DNA of 64,000 bases from Micromonospora aurantiaca ATCC 27029 (GTDB lineage Bacteria > Actinomycetota > Actinomycetes > Mycobacteriales > Micromonosporaceae), in the NCBI RefSeq assembly GCF_000145235.1, contig NC_014391.1:6095501-6159500 (forward strand), read 5' to 3'. The translations under genes and the position numbers were made by a program. This document shows positions 23,459 to 33,100 of this stretch, in pieces (position 1 is the first letter of the stretch; each line of letters begins with the position of its first letter). Under the pieces are notes generated by a model. That model was not told the origin of the DNA. It was given only the letters and a program-made list of their open reading frames with translations, and searched no databases.

Positions 23459-25372
23459 CTACTCGACAGTGACCGACTTGGCCAGGTTCCGGGGCTGGTC
23501 GACGTCGTGCCCGCGGGCGGCGGCGATCTCGGCGGCCAGCACCTGCAACGGCACCGTGGTCACCAGCGGCGCCAGCAGCGTCGGCGTACGCGGCACGTAG
23601 ATCAGGTGGTCGGCGTAGCGGACCACCGCCTGGTCGCCCTCCTCGGCGATCACGATGGTGCGGGCGCCGCGGGCGCGGACCTCCTGGATGTTGGAGACGA
23701 CCTTGTCGTGCAGCATGCCCCGGCCCACCGGGGAGGGCACGATGCAGATCACCGGCGTGCCCTGGTCGATCAGCGAGATCGGGCCGTGCTTCAGCTCGCC
23801 GGCGGCGAAGCCCTCGGCGTGCATGTACGCCAGCTCCTTGAGCTTCAGCGCACCCTCCAGCGCCACCGGGTAGCCCACGTGCCGGCCGATGAACAGCACC
23901 GTCGGCTCGGACTTCAGCTCGCGGCCCAGCTCACGGACCGGCTCGATGCGGTCCAGCAGCTCCCGCAGCTTGCCCGGCATCTCCTGGAGCTGGGCCACCA
24001 CCGCGCCCACCTCGTCGGCGAACTTGATGCCGCGCACCTGGGCCAGGTGCAGGCCGATCAGGTAGCAGGCGACGACCTGGGTGAGGAACGCCTTGGTGGA
24101 GGCGACGGCGATCTCCGGGCCGCCGTGGGTGTAGAGCACCGCGTCGGACTCGCGCGGGATGGTCGAGCCGTTGGTGTTGCAGATCGCCAGCACGCGGGCC
24201 TTCTGCTCCTTGGCGTGGCGCAGCGCCATCAGCGTGTCCATCGTCTCGCCGGACTGCGAGATCACCACGATCAGCGTGGACCGGTCCAGCACCGGGTCGC
24301 GGTAGCGGAACTCGCTGGCCAGCTCCACCTCGCAGGGGATGCGGGTCCAGTGCTCGATGGCGTACTTGGCGACCAGGCCGGCGTGGTAGGAGGTGCCGCA
24401 GGCGACGATGAAGATCTTGTCGACGTCGCGCAGGTCCTGCTCGCTGAGGCGGACCTCGTCGAGGGCGATCTCGCCGGTCTCGGTGAGCCGGCCCAGCAGC
24501 GTGTCGGCGATGGCCTGCGGCTGCTCCTCGATCTCCTTGAGCATGAACCAGTCGTAGCCGCCCTTCTCGGCGGCCGACGAGTCCCAGTCGATGTGGAAGT
24601 CCGTGCCGCTCGCCGGCTGACCGTGGAAGTCGGTGATGTCGATGCTGTCCGGGGTGATCAGGACGATCTGGTCCTGCCCCAGCTCGACCGCGTCCCGGGT
24701 GTGCTCGATGAACGCGGCGACGTCGCTGGCCAGGTAGTTCTCGCCGTCGCCCCGGCCGACGACCAGAGGCGAGTTGCGCCGGGCGCCGACCACCGCGCCG
24801 GGGATGCCGGCGTCGACGGCGAGCAGCGTGAACGCACCCTCCAGGCGCGCGCAGACCACGCGCATGGCGGCGGCGAGCAGCGCCGGGCTGTCGGTCTCGC
24901 CGGCCGAGCGCAGGTCGGCCAGCGCGCGGGCGATCAGGTGCGCGGCGCACTCGGTGTCGGTGTCGCTGGCGAACTCGACACCCTCGTCCTCCAGCTCGGC
25001 GCGCAGCTTCGCGAAGTTCTCGATGATGCCGTTGTGGATCACCGCGACCCGGCCGTCCGGGGAGAGGTGCGGGTGGGCGTTGCGGTCGGTCGGGCCGCCG
25101 TGCGTGGCCCAGCGGGTGTGGCCGATGCCGGTGGTGCCGTCGCCGATGCCGATCGGGCTGGCGGCGCAGTCCTCGGGGTTGTCGGCCGCCCGCTCGGAGA
25201 GGACCTTCTCCAGGTTCGCGAGCTTGCCGGCCTTCTTCTCGGTCAGCAGCTCGTCCTCGCAGACCACGGCGACGCCGGCCGAGTCGTAGCCGCGGTATTC
25301 GAGACGCCGCAGTCCGTCAAGCACGATGCCGAGCGCCGGGCGCGCACCGGCGTAACCCACGATTCCACACAT
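23459..25372 (-). CDS. glmS: Glutamine--fructose-6-phosphate aminotransferase (isomerizing)
   Basis: 637 residues. The start MCGIVGYAG leaves the catalytic Cys as residue 2 after Met removal. Glutaminase motifs GHTRWATHG and DTECAAHL follow, then two SIS domains with FIVACGTSYHAG, VISQSGETMDTL and the end of the second domain closing with the invariant C-terminal DQPRNLAKSVTVE. It makes glucosamine-6-phosphate for peptidoglycan. glmM lies 3.6 kb upstream on the same strand. Confidence 0.98.
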   Translation of the reverse strand: MCGIVGYAGARPALGIVLDGLRRLEYRGYDSAGVAVVCEDELLTEKKAGKLANLEKVLSERAADNPEDCAASPIGIGDGTTGIGHTRWATHGGPTDRNAHPHLSPDGRVAVIHNGIIENFAKLRAELEDEGVEFASDTDTECAAHLIARALADLRSAGETDSPALLAAAMRVVCARLEGAFTLLAVDAGIPGAVVGARRNSPLVVGRGDGENYLASDVAAFIEHTRDAVELGQDQIVLITPDSIDITDFHGQPASGTDFHIDWDSSAAEKGGYDWFMLKEIEEQPQAIADTLLGRLTETGEIALDEVRLSEQDLRDVDKIFIVACGTSYHAGLVAKYAIEHWTRIPCEVELASEFRYRDPVLDRSTLIVVISQSGETMDTLMALRHAKEQKARVLAICNTNGSTIPRESDAVLYTHGGPEIAVASTKAFLTQVVACYLIGLHLAQVRGIKFADEVGAVVAQLQEMPGKLRELLDRIEPVRELGRELKSEPTVLFIGRHVGYPVALEGALKLKELAYMHAEGFAAGELKHGPISLIDQGTPVICIVPSPVGRGMLHDKVVSNIQEVRARGARTIVIAEEGDQAVVRYADHLIYVPRTPTLLAPLVTTVPLQVLAAEIAAARGHDVDQPRNLAKSVTVE

Positions 25373-25644
25373 GGTCCGCAGCCTAACCGAGTTTCGCTCA
25401 TCGTGCGTGCTCGGAAAGGCGGTTAACGATCACTGAACTTGAGCGAACCGAGCGCCGGGGATGCGATTACCGGACAAAGCACCATCCAGGTCGTTCCGCC
25501 CGTCCCTACCGGTTCGGGACGCGGGGCGCGGACCGCCGGCCGGGACCGCACGGCTGGTCGCCACCGCCTACATTGAGGCCGGGCGCCGTCCCCCGGCCCC
25601 ACCGTTCCGCGGTCGTCCGCGCCGTACCCCTGTGAGCTGAGCCC

Positions 25645-26622
25645 ATGTCCGAGACGACCCCCGCCCCCGAACCGGCCTCCGGACCGAGCGACCCGACCGC
25701 CGCGCCGGCCACGCCGCAGCCCTCGTCCTGGACGCCGCCGGACCCGTTGGCCGCCCCGCAGCCGTGGACGCCGCCCGCGCCCTGGTCGCCGCCCCCGGCA
25801 CCGAGCCCGTGGGCGGCAGCCGGCCCGGAGAGCGCGTCCGGAACCGACCCGGCCTCGTCCCCGAGCGGCACGGGCCGGCCGGTGGGCGAACCGGGGTGGG
25901 CGGCTCCGGCCGACCCGGCCGCCACGCCACGCCCGGCCGTCCCACCGGCCTCCGGCGATCCGCAGGCCCCAGGCTTCCCGGCCACGCCCGGCTGGCCGTC
26001 CCAGCCCGGCGTCCCGGACTTCTCGGCACAGCCGGCCTGGACACCGGGCGCCTACCCGCCCGGCCCTCACAAATCCGGGTCCTACCCGCCCGGGCCCTAC
26101 CCGCCGCCGTACGCGTATCCGGGCATGCCGCCGCGCCGCAGCGGCGGCGGCTGGGTGGCCGGTCTGGTGATCGGCATCGTCACCGTCCTCGCACTGATCG
26201 TCTGCGGCTGCGTCGGGCTGTCCTTCCTCGGCCGCTCCATGACCGAGGGGACGGCCTCCGGCGACCGGTACGACGGGCCGCTGTACGGCGAGCCCGACGG
26301 ATGGGCCGACGAGCCCACCGGTCCCCCGGCCCGACCGGTCACCACCCCGTCCGGCGGACCCGGCAGGTTCACCGTCCTGTACGAGGTCACAGCCACCGAC
26401 GGCGAGGCGGAGGTGCAGTTCTACGACGCGGACGCGAACTTCCACCAGCCCGGCGCCGTGGACACGCCCTGGCGGCTGAGCCTCACCGCGAACGACCGCG
26501 AGCGGGTGCAGATCATCGCCAGCCCCGTCGAGTCCGGCGAGGTGACCTGCCGGATCACCGTCAACGGCAAGGTCGTCTCCACGGACTCGGGCGAGTACGG
26601 CGCGACCTGCTTCGGCTGGTGA
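25645..26622 (+). CDS. Proline-rich membrane protein with MmpS-like extracellular domain
   Basis: 325 residues: a disordered Pro/Ala/Ser-rich cytoplasmic region (about 1-165, many PP and YPPGP repeats), one membrane helix (about 168-197, GWVAGLVIGIVTVLALIV), then an external domain of about 100 residues. That domain (FTVLYEVTATDGEAEVQFYD ... VTCRITVNGKVVSTDS) matches the MmpS/transport-accessory beta fold of mycobacteria. No MmpL gene is nearby, so the partner is unknown. The start ATG has no strong ribosome binding site. A long open frame on the opposite strand here is a GC artefact. Confidence 0.75.
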   Translation: MSETTPAPEPASGPSDPTAAPATPQPSSWTPPDPLAAPQPWTPPAPWSPPPAPSPWAAAGPESASGTDPASSPSGTGRPVGEPGWAAPADPAATPRPAVPPASGDPQAPGFPATPGWPSQPGVPDFSAQPAWTPGAYPPGPHKSGSYPPGPYPPPYAYPGMPPRRSGGGWVAGLVIGIVTVLALIVCGCVGLSFLGRSMTEGTASGDRYDGPLYGEPDGWADEPTGPPARPVTTPSGGPGRFTVLYEVTATDGEAEVQFYDADANFHQPGAVDTPWRLSLTANDRERVQIIASPVESGEVTCRITVNGKVVSTDSGEYGATCFGW

Positions 26623-26653
26623 GCGGTCGGCGGCGGGCCGTAGGCTGGCCGCC

Positions 26654-27841
26654 GTGACGACGACCGATCCCCTGGTGGCCCGGATGCGGCCGTTCGGCAC
26701 CACCGTCTTCGCCGAGATGTCCGCGCTGGCCGTGCGCACCGGCGCGGTCAACCTCGGGCAGGGCTTCCCGGACACCGACGGCCCGCCGGAGATGCTCGCC
26801 GCCGCGGCCGAGGCGCTGCGTACCGGCCACAACCAGTACCCGCCCGGCCCGGGGATCCCCGCGCTGCGCGCCGCCGTCGCCGGGCACCAGCGCCGGTTCT
26901 GGGGCCTGGAGTACGACCCGGACGGCGAGATCGTCGTGACGGCCGGCGCCACCGAGGCGGTCGCGGCGAGCATCCTCGCGCTCTGCGAGCCGGGTGACGA
27001 GGTGATCTGCTTCGAGCCGTACTACGACTCGTACGCCGCCTCGATCGCGCTCGCCGGCGCGGTCCGCCGCCCGGTGACGCTGCGGCCCGGCCCCGACGGC
27101 AGGTACGCGTTCGACCCGGACGAGCTGCGCGCCGCGTTCGGGCCGCGTACCCGGCTGGTGCTGCTGAACTCGCCGCACAACCCGACCGGCAAGGTCTTCA
27201 CCGCCGACGAGCTGACGACGGTGGCCGAGCTGTGCCGGGAACACGACGTGTACGCGGTCACCGACGAGGTCTACGAGCACCTGGTGTTCACCGACGCCGC
27301 CGCGCCGCACGTACCGCTGGCCACGCTGCCGGGCATGCGGGAGCGGACGCTGCGCATCTCGTCGGCCGGCAAGACGTTCTCCTGCACCGGCTGGAAGGTC
27401 GGCTGGGTGAGCGGCCCCGCGCCGCTGGTGGCGGCGGTGCTGCGGGTGAAGCAGTTCCTCACGTTCGTCAACGCCGGGCCGCTGCAACCGGCGGTGGCTG
27501 TGGCGCTCGGGCTGCCGGACGCGTACTTCACCGGGTTCCGGGACGACATGCAACGCCGCCGGGACCAGCTCGCCGCCGGGCTGGCCGACGCCGGGTTCGG
27601 CGTGCTCGCGCCGGAGGGCACCTACTTCGTCACCGCCGACGTCACGCCGCTGCGCGGCCGGGACGGGGTGGAGTTCTGCCGGGCGCTGCCGGAGCGCTGC
27701 GGCGTGGTGGCGGTGCCGACGCAGGTGTTCTACGACGACGTGGAGGCCGGGCGCCGGCTGATCCGGTTCGCGTTCTGCAAACGGCCGGAGGTGCTGGCCG
27801 AGGCGGTGACCCGGCTGCGCCGGCTCCGGGCGGACGGATGA
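26654..27841 (+). CDS. PLP-dependent class I/II aminotransferase (DapC/YbdL-like)
   Basis: 395 residues from a GTG start. Motifs are GQGFPDTDGP, NQYPPGPGIPALR, VTAGATEAVAA, LNSPHNPTGKVF, VTDEVYEHL and the PLP lysine in SSAGKTFSCTGWKVGW near 240. The sequence is closest in character to mycobacterial DapC (succinyl-DAP aminotransferase) and to the methionine/kynurenine aminotransferase group. The exact amino donor cannot be read. It is coupled by ATGA to the following aldolase-fold gene, suggesting a shared amino-acid pathway. Confidence 0.85.
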   Translation: MTTTDPLVARMRPFGTTVFAEMSALAVRTGAVNLGQGFPDTDGPPEMLAAAAEALRTGHNQYPPGPGIPALRAAVAGHQRRFWGLEYDPDGEIVVTAGATEAVAASILALCEPGDEVICFEPYYDSYAASIALAGAVRRPVTLRPGPDGRYAFDPDELRAAFGPRTRLVLLNSPHNPTGKVFTADELTTVAELCREHDVYAVTDEVYEHLVFTDAAAPHVPLATLPGMRERTLRISSAGKTFSCTGWKVGWVSGPAPLVAAVLRVKQFLTFVNAGPLQPAVAVALGLPDAYFTGFRDDMQRRRDQLAAGLADAGFGVLAPEGTYFVTADVTPLRGRDGVEFCRALPERCGVVAVPTQVFYDDVEAGRRLIRFAFCKRPEVLAEAVTRLRRLRADG

Positions 27842-28944
27842 GCGACGAGCAGGCCACGCGGCTGCGCCGGTTCACCGCCCAGCGTGGCTGCGACACGATG
27901 CTCTCCGGCGTACGCCCGGCCTCCGTACGGGAACAGCTCGCCGCGCTCGATCAGGTGGCCGGGGACGACCCGCCCGACCTGTACGGCGAGGGCGGGCCGG
28001 TGGCGGAGCTGGAGCTGCGGGTCGCCGAGCTGCTCGGCGCGGAGGCTGCCGCGTTCTTCCCGTCGGGCACGATGGCGCAGCAGGTGGCCATGCGTCACGG
28101 GGCGGAGCTGACCGGCCGCGCCGGTGTCGGCCTGCACCCGCTCAGCCATCCGCTGACGCACGAGCGGGACGCGTACGCGCTGCTCGCCGGCGTACGCGCG
28201 GTGCGCACCACGAGCGCGCCGCGCAACCCGACTGCCGACGAGGTGGCGACGCTCGACGAGCCGATCGGCACGCTCTTCCTGGAGTTGCCGCTGCGGGACG
28301 CCGGGTTCGTGCTGCCGACCTGGGACGAGCTGGTGGCCGTCGTCGCGGCGGCGCGCGCCCGCGGCGCCCGGGTGCACTTCGACGGGGCCCGGCTCTGGGA
28401 GTCGTCAGTCCATCTGGGCTACTCGCCGGCCGAGATCGCGGCGCTGGCCGACAGCACGTACGTCTCGTTCTACAAGTCGCTGGGCGGCATCTCCGGTGCC
28501 GCGCTGGCCGGCGACGCGGAGCTGATCCGGTACGCGCGTGCCTGGCGGCACCGCTACGGCGGCACGCTGTTCCAGCAGTGGCCGGCGGCGCTCGCAGCGC
28601 TCGCCGGGCTGACCCGGGAGCTGCCCCGCCTCCCCGGGTACGTGGTGCACGCCCGGGTGGTGGCCGAGGCGCTGGCCGCCCTGCCCGGCGCCCGGGTGTA
28701 CCCGGCGCCGCCGCACACCCACCAGTTCCGGTTCTGGCTGCCGTACCCGGCGGCCGTGCTGGACGCGGCGAACCTGGCGCTGGCCGAGGAGGAACGCGCG
28801 TGGTTCGTCGGCGGCTGGCGGGACACCGAGGTGCCCGGGCTGGCGCTGGCCGAGGTGACCGTGGCCGGGCCGGCGCAGGAGCTGGACGCCGGCGCGGTGG
28901 CCGACCTGGCCGCCCGCTTCCTGCGCCGGGTCCAGGCGAACTGA
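27838..28944 (+). CDS. Threonine aldolase / beta-eliminating lyase family PLP enzyme
   Basis: 368 residues. The ATG overlaps the aminotransferase stop. Fold-type I PLP features are YGEGGPVAELELRVAELLG, FFPSGTMAQQVA, VHFDGARLWE (Asp binding the pyridine nitrogen) and SFYKSLGG with the PLP lysine near 213. This is the low-specificity L-threonine aldolase family, which cleaves threonine to glycine and acetaldehyde. Members that act on other beta-hydroxy amino acids are common, so the exact substrate is uncertain. Confidence 0.82.
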   Translation: MSDEQATRLRRFTAQRGCDTMLSGVRPASVREQLAALDQVAGDDPPDLYGEGGPVAELELRVAELLGAEAAAFFPSGTMAQQVAMRHGAELTGRAGVGLHPLSHPLTHERDAYALLAGVRAVRTTSAPRNPTADEVATLDEPIGTLFLELPLRDAGFVLPTWDELVAVVAAARARGARVHFDGARLWESSVHLGYSPAEIAALADSTYVSFYKSLGGISGAALAGDAELIRYARAWRHRYGGTLFQQWPAALAALAGLTRELPRLPGYVVHARVVAEALAALPGARVYPAPPHTHQFRFWLPYPAAVLDAANLALAEEERAWFVGGWRDTEVPGLALAEVTVAGPAQELDAGAVADLAARFLRRVQAN

Positions 28945-29000
28945 CCGCCGCGTCCGGCCGAGCTGACCGGCGAGGAGGAAGAGCAGGCGGCCCGGGTCGG

Positions 29001-30356
29001 TCAGGCGACCGGGCTGGCGGTGCGGACCTGCTCGGCGATGCGCTCGGCGACCTCGCGCGCGGTGTCCTCGGTGGCCGCCTCGACCATGACCCGCACCAGC
29101 GGCTCGGTGCCGGACGGGCGCAGCAGCACCCGGCCGGTCTCGCCCAGCTCCGCCTCGGCGCGCTCGACCTCGGCCCGGACGGCCGGTGCGGCGGCGCCGA
29201 CGGTACGGTCGCCGACCGGCACGTTGATCAGCACCTGGGGCAGCTTGGTGACCACGGCGGCCAGCTCGGCCAGCGAGGTGCCGGTGGCGGCCATCCGCGC
29301 CATCAGGTGCAGGCCGGTCAGCACGCCGTCGCCGGTGGTGGCGTACGCGGGCAGCACGATGTGGCCGCTCTGCTCGCCGCCGAGCGCCAGGCCGGAGGCG
29401 CGCAGCTCCTCCAGCACGTACCGGTCGCCGACCTTGGTCTCGACCAGCCGGATGCCGTGCTCGGACATGGCCAGCCGGAGACCGAGGTTGCTCATCACTG
29501 TGGCGACCAGGGTGTCCTGGGTCAGCTCGCCGGCGTCCCGCATGGCCAGCGCGAGGATCGCCATGACCTGGTCGCCGTCGACCTCGTTCCCGTCGGCGGT
29601 GACCGCGACGCAGCGGTCGGCGTCGCCGTCGTGGGCGATGCCGAGGTGGGCGCCGTGCTCGACCACCGCGGCGCGCAGCGCCTCGATGTGGTTCGAGCCG
29701 CACTCGTCGTTGATGTTGAGCCCATCCGGCTCGGCGTAGATGGCGATCACCTCGGCGCCGGCCTCCCGGTAGGCGACCGGTGCGACGTCGGCGGCCGCGC
29801 CGTTGGCGCAGTCGACCACGACCTTGATCCCGTCGAGGCGGTGCGGCACGGTGCCGACCAGGTGCTGCACGTAGTGGTCGGCGCCGTCGAGCAGGTCGTG
29901 CACGCGGCCGACACCGGCGCCGACGGGGCGCTTCCAGGCGGTGGTGGCGTTCGCCTTAACCGCCTCCTCGATCTGCATCTCGATCTCGTCGGGCAGCTTG
30001 TGCCCGCCGGCGGCGAACAGCTTGATGCCGTTGTCCGGCATCGGGTTGTGCGAGGCGGAGAGCATCACGCCCAGGTCGGCCTTTGCCTCGGCGGTGAGGA
30101 ACGCCACCGCCGGGGTGGGCAGCACGCCGACCCGGACCACGTTGGCGCCGGCACTGGTGAGCCCGGCGACCACCGCCGCCTCCAGCATCTCGCCGCTGGC
30201 CCGGGTGTCCCGGCCGACCACCGCGAGCGGCGGATGGCTCTTGTCGGTCTCGGCCAGCGTGTGGGCCGCGGCCACCGCGACCGCAAGCGCCAACTCCGGG
30301 GTGAGATCCGCGTTCGCCCGCCCACGTACGCCGTCCGTGCCGAACAACCGGCCCAT
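29001..30356 (-). CDS. glmM: Phosphoglucosamine mutase
   Basis: 451 residues from the ATG at 30354-30356; GGAGG lies 9 nt upstream, while a TTG three codons earlier would sit directly on it. MGRLFGTDGVRG is the diagnostic N-terminus. The phosphoserine loop is MLSASHNP with Ser102, the metal loop is DGDADR and the sugar loop GGEQSGHI. It converts glucosamine-6-P to glucosamine-1-P, the step after GlmS. It follows rplM-rpsI in the same direction with a hairpin between. Confidence 0.97.
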   Translation of the reverse strand: MGRLFGTDGVRGRANADLTPELALAVAVAAAHTLAETDKSHPPLAVVGRDTRASGEMLEAAVVAGLTSAGANVVRVGVLPTPAVAFLTAEAKADLGVMLSASHNPMPDNGIKLFAAGGHKLPDEIEMQIEEAVKANATTAWKRPVGAGVGRVHDLLDGADHYVQHLVGTVPHRLDGIKVVVDCANGAAADVAPVAYREAGAEVIAIYAEPDGLNINDECGSNHIEALRAAVVEHGAHLGIAHDGDADRCVAVTADGNEVDGDQVMAILALAMRDAGELTQDTLVATVMSNLGLRLAMSEHGIRLVETKVGDRYVLEELRASGLALGGEQSGHIVLPAYATTGDGVLTGLHLMARMAATGTSLAELAAVVTKLPQVLINVPVGDRTVGAAAPAVRAEVERAEAELGETGRVLLRPSGTEPLVRVMVEAATEDTAREVAERIAEQVRTASPVA

Positions 30357-30401
30357 ACCCGCCAACCTCCGTGGAACTGCCGATGAGAGGAGAAACGCGG
30401 A

Positions 30402-30443
30402 ACGGCCGGTCCGCCTCCCGGGAAGGGGAAGCGAGCCGGCCGT
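30402..30443 (-). terminator. Weak hairpin between rpsI and glmM
   Basis: ACGGCCGG (30402-30409) pairs with CCGGCCGT (30436-30443) over a 26-nt loop. Possible partial terminator separating ribosomal genes from glmM. Confidence 0.4.
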
Positions 30444-30472
30444 CCGTCAGAAGTACAAGACGCTTGTGGTGA

Positions 30473-30937
30473 TCAGCGCTTCGAGTACTGGGGAGCCTTG
30501 CGGGCCTTCTTGAGGCCGTACTTCTTGCTCTCCTTGACCCGGGCGTCACGGGTCAGGAAGCCGGCCTTCTTCAGGGCCGGGCGGTCGTCGGGCTCGCTGA
30601 CGATCAGCGCCCGGGCGATGGCGAGCCGCAGCGCGCCGGCCTGGCCGGTGGTGCCGCCGCCACGCAGGTTGGCGATCACGTCGAACGCCTCGGGCTTCTC
30701 GGCGGTGACCAGCGGGTCCTTGATGAGCTGCTGGTGCACCTTGCTCGGGAAGTAGGCCTCGAGGTCGCGGCCGTTGCAGGTGATCTTGCCGCTGCCCGGG
30801 ATGATCCGGACCCGGACGATGGCTTCCTTGCGCCGACCCACGGTCTGGATCGGGCGGTCACCACGGGGCGCGCGCGCGACGGGCGCCGGCGCCTCGGTGG
30901 CCTCGGGGGCGACCTCGGTGGCGGTGATGTCGGTCAT
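30473..30937 (-). CDS. rpsI: 30S ribosomal protein S9
   Basis: 154 residues from the ATG at 30935-30937, preceded by GAAGGA. An acidic/proline-rich N-terminal extension (about 35 residues, common in actinobacteria) precedes the S9 domain: QTVGRRKEAIVRVR, NLRGGGTTGQAGALRLAIAR, and the C-terminal YGLKKARKAPQYSKR whose tail contacts P-site tRNA. It is 20 bp downstream of rplM in the universal L13-S9 operon. Confidence 0.98.
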   Translation of the reverse strand: MTDITATEVAPEATEAPAPVARAPRGDRPIQTVGRRKEAIVRVRIIPGSGKITCNGRDLEAYFPSKVHQQLIKDPLVTAEKPEAFDVIANLRGGGTTGQAGALRLAIARALIVSEPDDRPALKKAGFLTRDARVKESKKYGLKKARKAPQYSKR

Positions 30938-30957
30938 GCTGCTTCCTTCGCCCGCGC

Positions 30958-31401
30958 TCACTGCGCGATCTGCTTGATCTCGAACGGCACCGGCTGCTGC
31001 GCGGTGTGCGGGTGCTCGGCACCGGCGTAGACCTTCAGCTTCTTGAGAAGCTGACGGCCCAGCTTGTTGTGCGGGAGCATGCCCTTCACGGCCAGCTCGA
31101 TGGCCCGCTCGGGCCGCTTGGTGAGCAGCTCGTCGTAGCCGACCCGCTTCAGGCCACCCGGGTAACCGGAGTGGCGGTAAGCGACCTTGGTCTGGCGCTT
31201 GTTGCCGGTCAGCGCGACCTTGCCCGCGTTCACGATGACGACGAAGTCGCCCGTGTCGACGTGCGGCGCGAAAGTCGGCTTGTGCTTGCCACGCAGGAGC
31301 GTGGCGGCGTGGGTCGCCAGGCGGCCCAGCACGACATCAGAGGCGTCGATGACGTGCCACTGACGCTCGATCTCACCCGGCTTCGGGCTGTACGTACGCA
31401 C
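30958..31401 (-). CDS. rplM: 50S ribosomal protein L13
   Basis: 147 residues from the GTG at 31399-31401 (VRTYSPKPGEIERQWHVIDA); longer in-frame extensions are unlike the family. GRLATHAATLLRGKHKP, GDFVVIVNA and AVKGMLPHNKLGRQ are the L13 signatures. It binds 23S rRNA early in 50S assembly. The 200 bp upstream hold no gene and must contain the operon promoter; I see no strong consensus there. Confidence 0.98.
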   Translation of the reverse strand: MRTYSPKPGEIERQWHVIDASDVVLGRLATHAATLLRGKHKPTFAPHVDTGDFVVIVNAGKVALTGNKRQTKVAYRHSGYPGGLKRVGYDELLTKRPERAIELAVKGMLPHNKLGRQLLKKLKVYAGAEHPHTAQQPVPFEIKQIAQ

Positions 31402-31610
31402 AGGTCTACCTTGTCTCGTCGTCGGTCTGGGGTCGCGCGCCGAGGTGACCAGGAGTACCCAGCCGGACCAGCGCGCACGAACGACCAAGCGTACCTGATG
31501 CGGCACGCCTAAGAATGTCGTACAACAGCAGGCAACGATACCCGGCCGCCCGGCGGCAGGTCAAAACGGGGTCGCGCCGCGCGTGGCCTGCGGGTTCGTC
31601 ATGGCACAGG

Positions 31611-32978
31611 TCACACGCCGACCAGCGTACGCGGTCCGGGACGCAGGTAGACCACCCAGGTGACCAGGAAGCAGAGCGCGTACCAGCCGATGAAGGCCAG
31701 GTAGGCGGCATCAGCAGTGCCGGAGGCCAGGAACGACTGCCGGAACGCCACGTTCACCAGCACCCCGCCCGAGGCACCGACCGCCCCGGCGATGCCGATC
31801 ACCGCGCCGGCCAGCCGCCGGGCCCGCCGCTGCGCCGCCTCCGGGTCGCCGGTCAGCTCGCTCTCCGCGACGGCCCGGGCCCGGAAGATCGCCGGGATCA
31901 TCTTGTACGTCGACCCGTTGCCGATGCCGGAGAAGACGAACAGCGCCAGGAACCCGGCCAGGTAGAGCGGGAACGACTTCTCCCTGGCGGCGTACAGCAC
32001 CAGCCCGGCCCCGGCGGCCATCGCCACGAAGTTCCAGAACGTGACCCGCGCCCCGCCCAGCCGGTCGGCGAGCTGACCGCCCACCGGCCGGATCAGCGAC
32101 CCGATCAGCGGCCCCAGGAAGGTCAGCCAGGCCGCGTCCACGGGCGTCGGGAACCGGTCGTGGAACTGGAGCTGGAGCACCTGGCCGAAGGCGAACCCGA
32201 AGCCGATGAACGAGCCGAACGTGCCCACGTAGAGCAGCGACATCACCCAGGTGTGCGGGTCGCGGGCCGCCGCGCGCAGCGCGCCCGGCTCGTTGCGCGC
32301 CCCCGGCACGTTGTCCAGCCACCGGGCCGCGGCCAGCGCGGCCAGCACGATCAGCGGCAGGTAGACCGCCGGCACGAGCCGGGGGTACGCGGCGCCGGCG
32401 GTCGCCAGCACCGCCAGCCCCACCAGTTGCACGGCCGGTACGCCCAGGTTGCCGCCGCCGGCGTTGAGCCCCAGCGCCCGGCCCTTGAGCCGCTCCGGGA
32501 AGAACAGGTTGATGTTCGCCATCGACGAGGCGAAGTTGCCGCCGCCGACGCCGGACAGGCAGGCCAGCACCATCAGCGTGGCGTACGACACCCCGGGCTC
32601 GATCAGCACCGCCATCGGCACCGCCGGCACGAGTAGCAGCAGCGCGCTCACGATGGTCCAGTTCCGGCCGCCGAAGCGGGCCACCGCCAGCGTGTACGGC
32701 AGCCGCAGCACCGCCCCCAGCGCGGCCGGTACGGCGGTGAGCAGGAACTTCCCGGCCGGGTCGATGCCGTACTCGGGGCCCAGGAACAGCACCGTGACGG
32801 ACCAGAGGCTCCACACCGAGAAGCCGACGTGCTCGGCGAAGATCGAGACGTACAGGTTGCGCCGGGCGACCCGGGCGCCACCGGCCGCCCAGAACGCCGG
32901 GTCCTCCGGCCGCCATTCGGTGAGCCGGCCGGCGGTGGCGGCCGGAGGCGTGGTCGGTGCGGAAACGAGAGTGCTCAC
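31611..32978 (-). CDS. narK: Nitrate/nitrite transporter, NarK family MFS
   Basis: 455 residues from a GTG with GAGGAGGAG upstream. About twelve membrane helices. The NarK signatures are present: GVGGGNFASSMANINLFFP in helix 5 and a later GIGNGSTYKMIP, with the first-half AGGGNLGVP. It imports nitrate (or exchanges nitrite) at the cytoplasmic membrane. It probably feeds the nasC-nirBD operon that starts 2.7 kb away on the other strand. A half GlnR-like site lies in its upstream region. Confidence 0.92.
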   Translation of the reverse strand: MSTLVSAPTTPPAATAGRLTEWRPEDPAFWAAGGARVARRNLYVSIFAEHVGFSVWSLWSVTVLFLGPEYGIDPAGKFLLTAVPAALGAVLRLPYTLAVARFGGRNWTIVSALLLLVPAVPMAVLIEPGVSYATLMVLACLSGVGGGNFASSMANINLFFPERLKGRALGLNAGGGNLGVPAVQLVGLAVLATAGAAYPRLVPAVYLPLIVLAALAAARWLDNVPGARNEPGALRAAARDPHTWVMSLLYVGTFGSFIGFGFAFGQVLQLQFHDRFPTPVDAAWLTFLGPLIGSLIRPVGGQLADRLGGARVTFWNFVAMAAGAGLVLYAAREKSFPLYLAGFLALFVFSGIGNGSTYKMIPAIFRARAVAESELTGDPEAAQRRARRLAGAVIGIAGAVGASGGVLVNVAFRQSFLASGTADAAYLAFIGWYALCFLVTWVVYLRPGPRTLVGV

Positions 32979-33024
32979 GGGCGACTCCTCCTCGTCGATG
33001 ACGAGGCGACGCTCTCAGCCCGTG

Positions 33025-33040
33025 GTTTCCCCGGCGTGCC
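33025..33040 (-). promoter_or_regulatory. Possible GlnR half-box upstream of narK
   Basis: On the minus strand GGCAC, 6 nt, GAAAC. It matches one a-b unit of the GlnR consensus GTNAC-N6-GAAAC with one mismatch; a second unit is not evident. Confidence 0.4.
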
Positions 33041-33100
33041 CCGCACGCGTCGGCCCGGCAACGGAGATCGCACGTCCGCCGGACGGCGCCGGTGAGGCGG

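Noticed and set aside
25423..26973. A long open frame on the minus strand opposite the MmpS-like gene
   Set aside because: Its Gly/Arg-rich translation has no domain pattern, while the plus-strand product has a clear membrane helix and MmpS-like domain; third-position GC supports the plus strand.
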